From positions 1 to 32,132 of the IMG/VR virus record IMGVR_UViG_3300042691_009403: a stretch of 32,132 nt of DNA. One strand, 5' to 3'. Within the stretch, counting starts at the first letter, position 1; each line of letters begins with the position of its first letter. Positions 6,723 to 13,517 of the stretch are shown one piece after another. Under the pieces are notes generated by a model, which saw only the letters and a program-made list of their open reading frames with translations, made no database searches and was not told where the DNA came from. The position numbers and the translations under genes are program-made. Origin of the DNA: a virus.

Positions 6723-6908
6723 ATGGAAAACAGAGAACTTCTTAAACAAATACTTCAATTGCCGTTAAGACGTTGGATTATAACTGATTACGGAACGTTT
6801 CAAGACTTTCATAAATCATGTATGTTAATGTATGACGAGTCAGAGTATATAAACGAAATGTATTTACATATTTTAAAGTTCTACAAAGATTTTAAAACAA
6901 AGAAATGA
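6723..6908 (+). CDS. small hypothetical protein after a promoter
   Basis: 61 residues, beginning MENRELLKQILQLPLRRWI; two helices and a Tyr-rich C-terminal end. It is first in the unit that carries the sigma-like gene. The start codon lies almost at the predicted transcription start; if that is right, translation is leaderless. Function is unknown. Confidence 0.6.
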   Translation: MENRELLKQILQLPLRRWIITDYGTFQDFHKSCMLMYDESEYINEMYLHILKFYKDFKTKK

Positions 6909-7018
6909 AACTAAGTAAGCAACTACCAAAGAAAGTACGTAAGATAGTTTACGGTATCTACCTAAAAGGTGCTAATAAGACAATGATGTTTGAACAATTT
7001 ATACAACTGTTTTGGTAA
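6905..7018 (+). CDS. small basic hypothetical protein
   Basis: 37 residues, beginning MKLSKQLPKKVRKIVYGIYL; basic N-terminal half and aromatic C-terminal end. It overlaps the previous gene by 4 nt (ATGA) and the sigma-like gene by 7 nt. The tight packing supports it as a real gene. No function can be suggested. Confidence 0.5.
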   Translation: MKLSKQLPKKVRKIVYGIYLKGANKTMMFEQFIQLFW

Positions 7019-7551
7019 ATCAAATTAACATACTTGCTGCACAACATAAACAATGGGTAGCAATAGTTGAAAAGTTCGGAGAGCATACATTCAGCGAAGA
7101 TATAGTACAAGAAATGTACATGAAAGTTATTAGGTGTAACCATATCGATAAATGCGTTAATAATGGTAAAGTTAACCGTTCATACGTTTACATGATATTA
7201 AGAACGTTACATGGCGACTTTGATAGATACAAAAAGGTTTTAATTAAAAAGAAGTTACCGATTGACGAATGTAGATTTCTAACAGATGAAGAAAGCACTT
7301 TAGACGAACAAGAAGCCTACGAAAACATTAAACAAAAGATAAACGAAGAAACATTAAATTGGCATCCTTTCGATAAATTAACGTTTGATATTTATACCGA
7401 GAAGAAACTAAGTATAAGAAAAATAGCTGAAAAGTCTAATATTCATTACATGACTATATTTACAACGTTAAAGAGATGTAAGCAAAAGTTAAGAGAGAAT
7501 GTAGGCGAAAGCTATGAGGATTATTTAAACAAAGATTACGAATTAATATAA
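7012..7551 (+). CDS. sigma-70-like RNA polymerase factor
   Basis: 179 residues if TTG 7012 is the start; there is no ATG until residue 35 and a stop at 6991 limits extension. Residues 26-40 (HTFSEDIVQEMYMKV) resemble sigma region 2 (AEDLVQE type), and LSIRKIAEKSNIHYMTIFTTLKRCKQKLRE (133-162) is a region 4-type helix-turn-helix that would contact the -33 element. The middle is acidic. It sits a short distance before the late genes and could direct host RNA polymerase to late promoters. It is very divergent, so a different helix-turn-helix regulator is possible. Confidence 0.7.
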   Translation: MVNQINILAAQHKQWVAIVEKFGEHTFSEDIVQEMYMKVIRCNHIDKCVNNGKVNRSYVYMILRTLHGDFDRYKKVLIKKKLPIDECRFLTDEESTLDEQEAYENIKQKINEETLNWHPFDKLTFDIYTEKKLSIRKIAEKSNIHYMTIFTTLKRCKQKLRENVGESYEDYLNKDYELI

Positions 7552-7556
7552 ATAAA

Positions 7557-7943
7557 ATGGCAAGAGTAAGAAGAACAAAAGAACAAATAGAAGCGTCAAA
7601 AGGATTAGGTGACACTATTGAAAAGATAACTACTGCAACGGGAATAAAAGCATTAGTAAAGTTCATTGCAGGAGAGGATTGTGGATGCGACGAACGAAAA
7701 GAGAAACTAAATAAATTATTCCCTTACAAAAAACTTTCATGTTTAGTTGAAGACGAATACAACTTCTTAACTAACTTCTTTAAGGTAACACATAGAGAAG
7801 CAATTAAACCAAGTGAACAAATAGAACTATTAACAATTTATAATAGAGTATTTGGAACAAACGAAGAACCTACTCAATGCGGTTCATGTTGGAGAGAGTT
7901 TATTAACAACTTACAAAAAGTATACAACGAATATGAAAACTAA
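7557..7943 (+). CDS. conserved Cys-rich hypothetical protein of Bacteroidetes phages
   Basis: 128 residues. Features are a basic N terminus, GLGDTIEKITTATGIK (17-32), EDCGCDERKEKLNKLFP (40-56), and CGSCWREFINNLQ near the C terminus. I recall proteins with this layout from Bacteroidetes phages and prophages, with no known function. The two Cys pairs could bind one zinc. It lies between the sigma-like gene and a lipoprotein gene, overlapping the latter by 11 nt. Confidence 0.7.
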   Translation: MARVRRTKEQIEASKGLGDTIEKITTATGIKALVKFIAGEDCGCDERKEKLNKLFPYKKLSCLVEDEYNFLTNFFKVTHREAIKPSEQIELLTIYNRVFGTNEEPTQCGSCWREFINNLQKVYNEYEN

Positions 7944-8181
7944 ACTATTAATACTTATTTCACTAATTGCGTTAAGCTGCAAAAAAGATGAGATTAAACC
8001 AAACAAGCCACAAGAAATTTGTAACTGTGGTTTAGTAGTAAGCGACAACGTACAAGACTATTCAGTAGTAATTAGAAACAGTTGTAGTGGTAACGAAAAA
8101 AGATTTTATCTTCAACAAGGAGATTGGATGAATGCTCATCCAGGAAGTGATTACTGTATTACAAACGTTAATAATTGGTAA
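7933..8181 (+). CDS. phage-encoded lipoprotein
   Basis: 82 residues from ATG 7933. The N terminus MKTKLLILISLIALSCKKDE is a typical lipoprotein signal: Lys, a hydrophobic core, and a lipobox ending at C16. The mature part of about 66 residues contains CNCG, a further Cys at about residue 51 and a C-terminal YCITNVNNW. It would be lipidated and sorted to the periplasm or outer membrane. Small phage lipoproteins are known superinfection-exclusion factors (for example T5 Llp), which is a possible but unproven role here. Confidence 0.75.
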   Translation: MKTKLLILISLIALSCKKDEIKPNKPQEICNCGLVVSDNVQDYSVVIRNSCSGNEKRFYLQQGDWMNAHPGSDYCITNVNNW

Positions 8182-8182
8182 T

Positions 8183-8419
8183 ATGAGTTTAGAAGTAGAG
8201 AGAGTATTTAAGAAGCTAATTAAAAAGATTCCACAAGAGCAAAAGAATAAAGAATTTTATTTACTTTGCTTTGGTTTAGCATTATACAATAAGGAAATGT
8301 ACAAGGGTTATAAAGTCTTTAACATAGAAAGTGAAAGAGATGAAGTAACAATAATATCAAAGGATGACTTTGTAAGAATGTTTACAGAAGATATACCAGA
8401 GGCTAATGTCGTTAATTGA
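8183..8419 (+). CDS. hypothetical protein
   Basis: 78 residues from ATG 8183, one base after the lipoprotein stop; the longer reading from 8132 would overlap the lipoprotein gene by 50 nt. Basic, helical first half (VERVFKKLIKKIPQE), then a strand-rich half with YKGYKVFNIES. It overlaps the next gene by 14 nt. No family recognised. Confidence 0.6.
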   Translation: MSLEVERVFKKLIKKIPQEQKNKEFYLLCFGLALYNKEMYKGYKVFNIESERDEVTIISKDDFVRMFTEDIPEANVVN

Positions 8420-8603
8420 ATTAATAGAGCAACATATAATAGATGCTTGTGTACCTAGAGAAAAGATAAATACTTTTTGGTTATCAGACAAACATAGTGA
8501 AAAAGACTACCAAGAGGTAAGAAACACTTTCAAAGGTGTTAATATAATACTTAGCGAGGGACAAAGAAAAGATAAGACTTTAATACAATATAAAAACTAT
8601 TGA
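8406..8603 (+). CDS. hypothetical protein
   Basis: 65 residues, starting MSLIELIEQHIIDACVPREK; helix, then a strand-turn-strand part NIILSEGQRKDKTLIQYKNY. It precedes the terminase genes by 17 nt. Function is unknown. Confidence 0.6.
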   Translation: MSLIELIEQHIIDACVPREKINTFWLSDKHSEKDYQEVRNTFKGVNIILSEGQRKDKTLIQYKNY

Positions 8604-8620
8604 TTAATCATTAGAATTCA

Positions 8621-8890
8621 ATGGCAGGAACAGGAGGAAAAAGAGAGGGTGCAGGTCGAAAAGGTTTAGCAGATGAAATAAAAGGCTTTACTTTAGCACA
8701 ACCACACGTACAAGATGCGTTTAGAGTTATTGCAGAAATAATGATAGACGAAACTAAAAGACCAACAGATAGAATAGCAAGTGCAAAGATTCTAATTGAG
8801 TACGGTTGTGGCAAACCAAAAGAAACAGTTGACAATAATATTACTATAAATGACTTTAATATAAAAGATATTGTTAAATTTAATAAATGA
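8621..8890 (+). CDS. candidate small terminase subunit
   Basis: 89 residues. The N terminus GGKREGAGRKG (5-15) is the motif seen at the start of many phage small-terminase and other DNA-binding proteins. A helical part follows, with RIASAKILIEYGCGKPKETV (51-70), the usual layout in Bacteroidetes phages. Its position next to the large terminase supports recognition of packaging sites. The gene is short for a small terminase, and the split from its partner by a GIY-YIG gene is notable. An HTH regulator is the alternative. Confidence 0.65.
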   Translation: MAGTGGKREGAGRKGLADEIKGFTLAQPHVQDAFRVIAEIMIDETKRPTDRIASAKILIEYGCGKPKETVDNNITINDFNIKDIVKFNK

Positions 8891-9537
8891 TAGGAATCTA
8901 TAAAATAACAAGTCCAAGTAATAAAGTTTATATAGGTCAATCTATAAACATAGAAAAAAGATTTAGGTCTTATAAAAATCTATTGCATTGTAAAAATCAA
9001 ATAAAGTTGTATAATTCTTTTTTAAAATATGGAGTTATAAATCATACGTTTGAAGTGTTAGAAGAATGTAGCATTGAATTATTAAATACTAAAGAAAGAT
9101 ATTACCAAGACTTTTACAATGTTTTAAATGGTGGTTTAAATTGTCTATTAACAAAAACAAATGATAGGTCAGGAAAGATGTCTATTGAATCTAGATTAAA
9201 GATGTCTAGTAAACTTATTGGAAATAAACGTACATTAGGATTGAAGCGTTCAGATGAACAAAAAACAAGTATATCAAATAGAATGAAAGGAAAAACTGCT
9301 TGGAATAAAGGAGTTAAAAGAACAGATGAAGATTTAATTAAAATATCTTTAAATAGAAAAGGAAAAATGTTAGGAGAAAATAATCATACTTCTAATTTGA
9401 TTTTAAATTTTGAAACGGGCATTTATTATTTTGGAATAAGAGAAGCTAGTGAATCATATGATAATAAGTATCATTCAATGAGAGATAGGTTAAACGGTAA
9501 AACTAATAATAAAACAAGTTTTAAATGTTTAAAATAA
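8887..9537 (+). CDS. GIY-YIG homing endonuclease with NUMOD repeats
   Basis: 216 residues. The GIY-YIG nuclease domain spans 1-88: GIY 3-5, YIG 15-17, Arg 25 and catalytic Glu 70. Three NUMOD3-like DNA-binding repeats follow (about 99-113, 121-140 and 148-163, with xSxxxKG/WNKG turns) and a NUMOD1-like helix-turn-helix at about 177-214 (GIYYFGIREASESY). This is the modular make-up of a free-standing homing endonuclease. It fills the space between the two terminase genes, with 4-nt and 13-nt overlaps. No intron is visible. Confidence 0.9.
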   Translation: MIGIYKITSPSNKVYIGQSINIEKRFRSYKNLLHCKNQIKLYNSFLKYGVINHTFEVLEECSIELLNTKERYYQDFYNVLNGGLNCLLTKTNDRSGKMSIESRLKMSSKLIGNKRTLGLKRSDEQKTSISNRMKGKTAWNKGVKRTDEDLIKISLNRKGKMLGENNHTSNLILNFETGIYYFGIREASESYDNKYHSMRDRLNGKTNNKTSFKCLK

Positions 9538-10733
9538 GTCCAAAGTATAAAAGTTTATTTGAAGGTAATACTAGATATTATGTCATTACTGGTGGTCGTG
9601 GTTCATCTAAATCATTTAGTGTAAATACATTTCTATTATTATTAACGTATGAAGTAGGACACGTTATTTTATTTACACGTTATACATTAACGTCTGCTCA
9701 TGTTTCTATTATACCAGAGTTTATAGATAAAATTGAAATATTAGATAGGTATGACGATTTCTATATTACAAAAGATGAAATTATAAATAAAAAAACAGGA
9801 AGTAAAATATTATTTAAAGGAATTAAAACAAGTTCAGGTCAACAAACTGCAAATTTAAAGTCTTTAAATGGAGTTACTTGTTTTGTATTGGATGAAGCAG
9901 AGGAGTTAACAGACGAGGACGTATTTGATAAGATTGATTTATCTATTCGTAGCCAACTAAAACAGAATAGAGTTATATTAGTCTTAAATCCTGCAACGAA
10001 AGAGCATTTTATATATCAAAAGTTCTTTGAAGCAAAAGGAATTGAAGCAGGAAGCAATACGACAAAAGGCGATACAACGTTTATACATACAACGTATGAG
10101 GATAATATCGAAAACCTTAGTGAAAGTTTCTTAAATCAAGTCTTAGACGTAAAGAAACGTAGACCTGAGAAGTATAAGCATACTATTTTAGGAGGGTGGC
10201 TAGATAAAGCAGAGGGTGTAATATTTACTAATTGGAAAGTAGGCGAGTTTATAGAAGTTAATCCAAGTATATTTGGTCAGGATTTTGGGTTTAGTAATGA
10301 CCCGACAACATTAATCGAAACTTCAATTGATACGGATAAAAAAGTAATCTATGTAAGGTTACATATTTATCAGACACATTTAACCACTTCACAAGTATAT
10401 GAACTTAACAAAACATTTGCGAATGATTCATTAATAATTGCTGATTGTGCAGAGCCTAGATTAATAAACGAGTTACAAGATAGGGGACTTAATATCGAGC
10501 CAGCAGTTAAGGGTGCAGATTCAGTTCGGTTTGGTATTGCATTGATACAAGATTACGATTTAGTAATTGACGAAAGTAGTATTGACTTAATCAAAGAGTT
10601 AAACAACTATTGTTGGTTAGAAAAAAAGAGTGAAACGCCTATTGATAAATACAACCACGCTTTAGATGCTTTACGTTATGCAGTAACTTATCAAATAAAC
10701 GAAAACCAAAATAGTCTACCTTTTATACGATAA
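9525..10733 (+). CDS. terL: terminase large subunit
   Basis: 402 residues, usual length for the PBSX/Terminase_3-type family. ATPase part: Walker A GGRGSSKS (23-30) and Walker B CFVLDEAEE (119-127, D123-E124), then a coupling motif around LNPATKEHF (154-162). Nuclease part: D253 in GQDFGFSNDP, D307 in IADCAEP and D381 in HALDALRYAV, the three metal ligands of the RNase H-like fold. It cuts concatemeric DNA and pumps it into proheads through the portal (22609-24363). The start lies inside the GIY-YIG gene. Confidence 0.95.
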   Translation: MFKISPKYKSLFEGNTRYYVITGGRGSSKSFSVNTFLLLLTYEVGHVILFTRYTLTSAHVSIIPEFIDKIEILDRYDDFYITKDEIINKKTGSKILFKGIKTSSGQQTANLKSLNGVTCFVLDEAEELTDEDVFDKIDLSIRSQLKQNRVILVLNPATKEHFIYQKFFEAKGIEAGSNTTKGDTTFIHTTYEDNIENLSESFLNQVLDVKKRRPEKYKHTILGGWLDKAEGVIFTNWKVGEFIEVNPSIFGQDFGFSNDPTTLIETSIDTDKKVIYVRLHIYQTHLTTSQVYELNKTFANDSLIIADCAEPRLINELQDRGLNIEPAVKGADSVRFGIALIQDYDLVIDESSIDLIKELNNYCWLEKKSETPIDKYNHALDALRYAVTYQINENQNSLPFIR

Positions 10734-10747
10734 TACAAATAATAAAA

Positions 10748-10759
10748 TTAAACGTTTAA
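10748..10759 (+). promoter_or_regulatory. TAAACGTTTA box before a late gene
   Basis: The perfect palindrome TTAAACGTTTAA has its CG centre 11 nt before the ATG at 10765. The same core occurs before the genes at 19991 and 22277 at 11-12 nt. It is either an operator or a translation-start element shared by late genes; the sequence does not say which. Confidence 0.5.
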
Positions 10760-10764
10760 ATAAT

Positions 10765-11460
10765 ATGAAATTAGAGTTAATTATTCCCGAAAGTTTGAAT
10801 GAAGTTCCTTTGCTACATTACCAACAATTTGTTGACGATGTAAAAGGAAGTGAAGATGAAGACTATATAGGGCAAAGATTAGTTGAAAGGTTTTGTGGCA
10901 TTGAATTAAAAGAAATAGTTAAGATAAAGCAAAAGGATATTTTAAACCTTACAAATCATTTTAACGCTTTATTCAAAGCAAAGAATGAATTTAAAACTAG
11001 ATTCAAGATACAAGGTAAAGAATTTGGATTTATAACCGATTTAGAAAACATTACAAGTGGAGAGTATATCGATTTGGAAAAGTATTTACAAGACGTTAAC
11101 ACGCTTCACAAAGCTATGGCAGTAATGTATAGACCAATAGTTAAAGAGAAAGGTGATAAATACGAAATAGAACCATATCAAAGTGCTTTAAACTATTCAG
11201 AGGTTATGCAATATGCACCACTATCAATTGTACTTGCTGCACAGGTTTTTTTTTGGACTTTAGGTCAACAATTGTTGAAAGCTATTCCTACCTTTTTGAG
11301 TCAGGAGATGAAGAAAATGAGCAAGAAACAGCAGGAGATTTTAGTGGAGCAACTCAATTTGCAAAACAATGGGGATGGTATACAAGTATATATGAACTCG
11401 CTCAAGGAGATGTTAGAAGATTCGATGAAGTTACAAAACTTTCCATTCATCAATGCTTAA
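10765..11460 (+). CDS. tail assembly chaperone, short form (gpG-like)
   Basis: 231 residues from ATG 10765. Helical, acidic N-terminal half (LNEVPLLHYQQFVDDVKGSE), then a conserved YSEVMQYAPLSIVLAAQVFFW region (about 144-164), followed by a charged, helical tail. A run of nine T lies at residues 161-164. Normal reading continues to 11460; a -1 slip gives a longer form. This two-product arrangement is the hallmark of lambda G/GT-type tail chaperones, which coat the tape measure during tail assembly. The gene is unusually far from the tape measure gene (16031). Confidence 0.8.
   Translation: MKLELIIPESLNEVPLLHYQQFVDDVKGSEDEDYIGQRLVERFCGIELKEIVKIKQKDILNLTNHFNALFKAKNEFKTRFKIQGKEFGFITDLENITSGEYIDLEKYLQDVNTLHKAMAVMYRPIVKEKGDKYEIEPYQSALNYSEVMQYAPLSIVLAAQVFFWTLGQQLLKAIPTFLSQEMKKMSKKQQEILVEQLNLQNNGDGIQVYMNSLKEMLEDSMKLQNFPFINA
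11246..11254 (+). other. -1 ribosomal frameshift slippery site (T9)
   Basis: The nine T are read GTT TTT TTT TGG in the first frame, so they contain the slippery heptamer T TTT TTT (11247-11253) in the correct phase. Slipping back one base opens the frame that runs to 11507. Confidence 0.75.
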
Positions 11461-11507
11461 CATGGTTAACTTATAAGAAACAAAGACAAGAAATATTTAA
11501 GGAATGA
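11253..11507 (+). CDS. tail assembly chaperone, -1 frameshift extension (gpGT-like C-terminal part)
   Basis: The 84-codon open frame lies in -1 phase to the short form and has no ATG, so it is expected only as a fusion of about 247 residues with the first 163 residues of the chaperone. It holds the sequence FAKQWGWYTSIYELAQGDVR then VTKLSIHQCLTWLTYKK, which I know from tail chaperone extensions of Bacteroidetes phages. Its stop overlaps the next gene's start (ATGA), which shows this frame is the translated, coupled one. The short frame stops 44 nt before that gene. Confidence 0.8.
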   Translation: MDFRSTIVESYSYLFESGDEENEQETAGDFSGATQFAKQWGWYTSIYELAQGDVRRFDEVTKLSIHQCLTWLTYKKQRQEIFKE

Positions 11508-11959
11508 AAGGACACTTACAAATAATAGATGCAATTCGTACACAGTTAGAAGCTGATGAATTTGTTAACACGGTAACAGAGGGTAGTTTGTTCGATATTG
11601 ATTTAAACAAGGTAACTATATTTCCTTTGTGCCATGTAATTGTAAACAGTTTTCAATTTAGTGAAAATGTAATTAGATGTAATCTTTCAATACTTGCAAT
11701 GGATGTTGTTGACATATCAAAGAAAGAGGTTACAGATGCTTTTAAAGGTAACGACAATAAGCAATATGTAATCAATACTGCTTTACTTACTTTGAATAGA
11801 TTATACCAACAATTAAGACATGGTAGCTTAGTTGATAGTGGTTATATTGTAGATGGCACACCAACGGTTGAACCATTTGAGGAACGATTTGAAAACTATA
11901 TTGCTGGTTGCACAATGACATTAGATGTTAACTTTTTCCCTGATATGACAGTATGTTAA
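11504..11959 (+). CDS. tail terminator / neck-like protein
   Basis: 151 residues. Beginning MKGHLQIIDAIRTQLEADEF, it has the layout of phage tail-completion proteins: an N-terminal helix, strands around VTIFPLCHVIVN, a helix with TALLTLNRLYQQLRHG, and a C-terminal strand part CTMTLDVNFFPD. Its place directly after the chaperone and before the gp10-like gene supports a role at the head-tail joint or tail end. Motif evidence is weak. Confidence 0.6.
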   Translation: MKGHLQIIDAIRTQLEADEFVNTVTEGSLFDIDLNKVTIFPLCHVIVNSFQFSENVIRCNLSILAMDVVDISKKEVTDAFKGNDNKQYVINTALLTLNRLYQQLRHGSLVDSGYIVDGTPTVEPFEERFENYIAGCTMTLDVNFFPDMTVC

Positions 11960-12465
11960 AAGATGGTGTAGAAAAGGAATTAAAACGGTTTACAGACTAT
12001 GTAGTTAAAGAAGCACGTACAAATTTAACACGTCTAAAAAAGAATAGCACTAAGTCTTTATACGATAGTTTAAAAGGTAATGTTAAAGTATCAACAAACT
12101 CTTTTGAGATGTCTATTGAGATGGAGGAGTACGGACACTTTCAAGATAAAGGGGTAAGTGGTAAGAAAGTTAAATATAACACTCCATATTCTTATTCTAG
12201 TAAGATGCCACCACCAAGTAAATTAGATAAGTGGATAACTAGAAAAGGTATTGCTCCGAGAGATAAACAAGGTAGGTTTATAAGTAGAAAGTCTTTACAG
12301 TTTTTAATAGCACGAAGCATATTTAACAAAGGAATTAAACCAAGTTTATTTTTAACTAAACCATTTGAGAAAGCATTTAAGGCTTTACCCGATGAACTAA
12401 TTGAAAAGTTCGGTTTAGAAGTATTAGATTTATTTGATTATACATTACAAACACCAAAGAAATGA
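11953..12465 (+). CDS. HK97 gp10-like neck/tail-completion protein
   Basis: 170 residues. The N-terminal helices (VEKELKRFTDYVVKEARTNL) are followed by EEYGHFQDKGVSGKKV (42-57), a PPSKLDKWITRKG stretch and SLQFLIARSIFNKGIKPSLF (115-134). This is the layout of the gp10 (HK97) family, which forms the neck between connector and tail tube. It overlaps both neighbours. Confidence 0.75.
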   Translation: MLKDGVEKELKRFTDYVVKEARTNLTRLKKNSTKSLYDSLKGNVKVSTNSFEMSIEMEEYGHFQDKGVSGKKVKYNTPYSYSSKMPPPSKLDKWITRKGIAPRDKQGRFISRKSLQFLIARSIFNKGIKPSLFLTKPFEKAFKALPDELIEKFGLEVLDLFDYTLQTPKK

Positions 12466-13517
12466 GTAACAGAATTTTTTCAAGGTCGCCTTTCATTATA
12501 GAGGTTAACGAAGCATTACAAACAAGTAGTAAAATAGAGGTCTTTTTGTGGAACTCAGGAAGTGTACCAAGTTCACCACAATACACACTTAGTAAAGCAA
12601 TACCAAGCAGTACTAACTTGCAAACGTTGTATAATGTTTCACCTTTAATTAGAGAGTACATTAAGTTTATTAATCCGTCTTTAAATTATAATTCAGTAGG
12701 TGGTACGGTAAATAGTGAGGCGTTCTGTAACGTGCAAATTAAACGATATAAGAATACGTCTACTTTATTAGATACAACTACTTATTATGCGTTTGATGGT
12801 TATAGTGAATACGTACAAGGTTATAACTATGATAGAGGTAAATACTTACTAGACGAGGGGACTTATTATTATTACTATGATGATAGTTCAACATACGATG
12901 TAACTAAAGTTGGTGATATTACACTAGAGGTTACAAGTGGAGAGAAAGTTAAATATACTAATTTAGTTAGTGGCGTAACAAGTACATTTACTTTTGCAGT
13001 TACGGGTGTTAAAACGGTTCATAGAGTTAACGGAACATACTGGGCTAATGGTAATAAGTTAGAAATTCTTAACGCTTCAAATGTAGTTTTAAGAACTTAC
13101 TATTTCAGACCTATTGAAGAATGTAAATACACACCACTACCGATTGACTTTATTAACAAGTACGGAGCATGGCAAAGAGAGTGGTTTTTTAAAGCTAGTT
13201 TTGATAATATCGAAATTCAAAATACAGAATATAATTTAATGCCTGATGTACTTCCTGGTTATTCATATAGAGAGGGCCAAACTAAAACGTTTAACACAAA
13301 CGCAAAAGAAAGTATTAGAGTTAATACGGGGTGGGTAAATGAAAACTTTAAAAACACTATTCAAGAAATAATGCTTAGTGAAAGGATTTTATTAAATGAT
13401 TTGCCTGTAAGGTTAAAAACTAAATCTATTGAGAAATTCAAGTCTATTAATTCAAAAACTATTAACTACACTTTAGAATTTGATTATAACTACAACACTT
13501 TAAACAACGTATTATAA
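12462..13517 (+). CDS. tail structural protein
   Basis: 351 residues, strand-rich, with many Tyr and Thr; RSPFIIEVNEALQTSSKIEV near the start and YFRPIEECKYTPLPIDFINK in the middle. Proteins of this layout occur next to the large tail protein in Bacteroidetes phages. It starts in a 4-nt overlap and ends in a 1-nt overlap with the 789-residue gene, so it probably forms part of the same tail tip. No enzyme motif is visible. Confidence 0.65.
   Translation: MSNRIFSRSPFIIEVNEALQTSSKIEVFLWNSGSVPSSPQYTLSKAIPSSTNLQTLYNVSPLIREYIKFINPSLNYNSVGGTVNSEAFCNVQIKRYKNTSTLLDTTTYYAFDGYSEYVQGYNYDRGKYLLDEGTYYYYYDDSSTYDVTKVGDITLEVTSGEKVKYTNLVSGVTSTFTFAVTGVKTVHRVNGTYWANGNKLEILNASNVVLRTYYFRPIEECKYTPLPIDFINKYGAWQREWFFKASFDNIEIQNTEYNLMPDVLPGYSYREGQTKTFNTNAKESIRVNTGWVNENFKNTIQEIMLSERILLNDLPVRLKTKSIEKFKSINSKTINYTLEFDYNYNTLNNVL

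Noticed and set aside
8132-8182. Upstream start at ATG 8132 for the gene at 8183
   Set aside because: It overlaps the lipoprotein gene by 50 nt and reads its sequence in another frame; ATG 8183 follows the stop directly.
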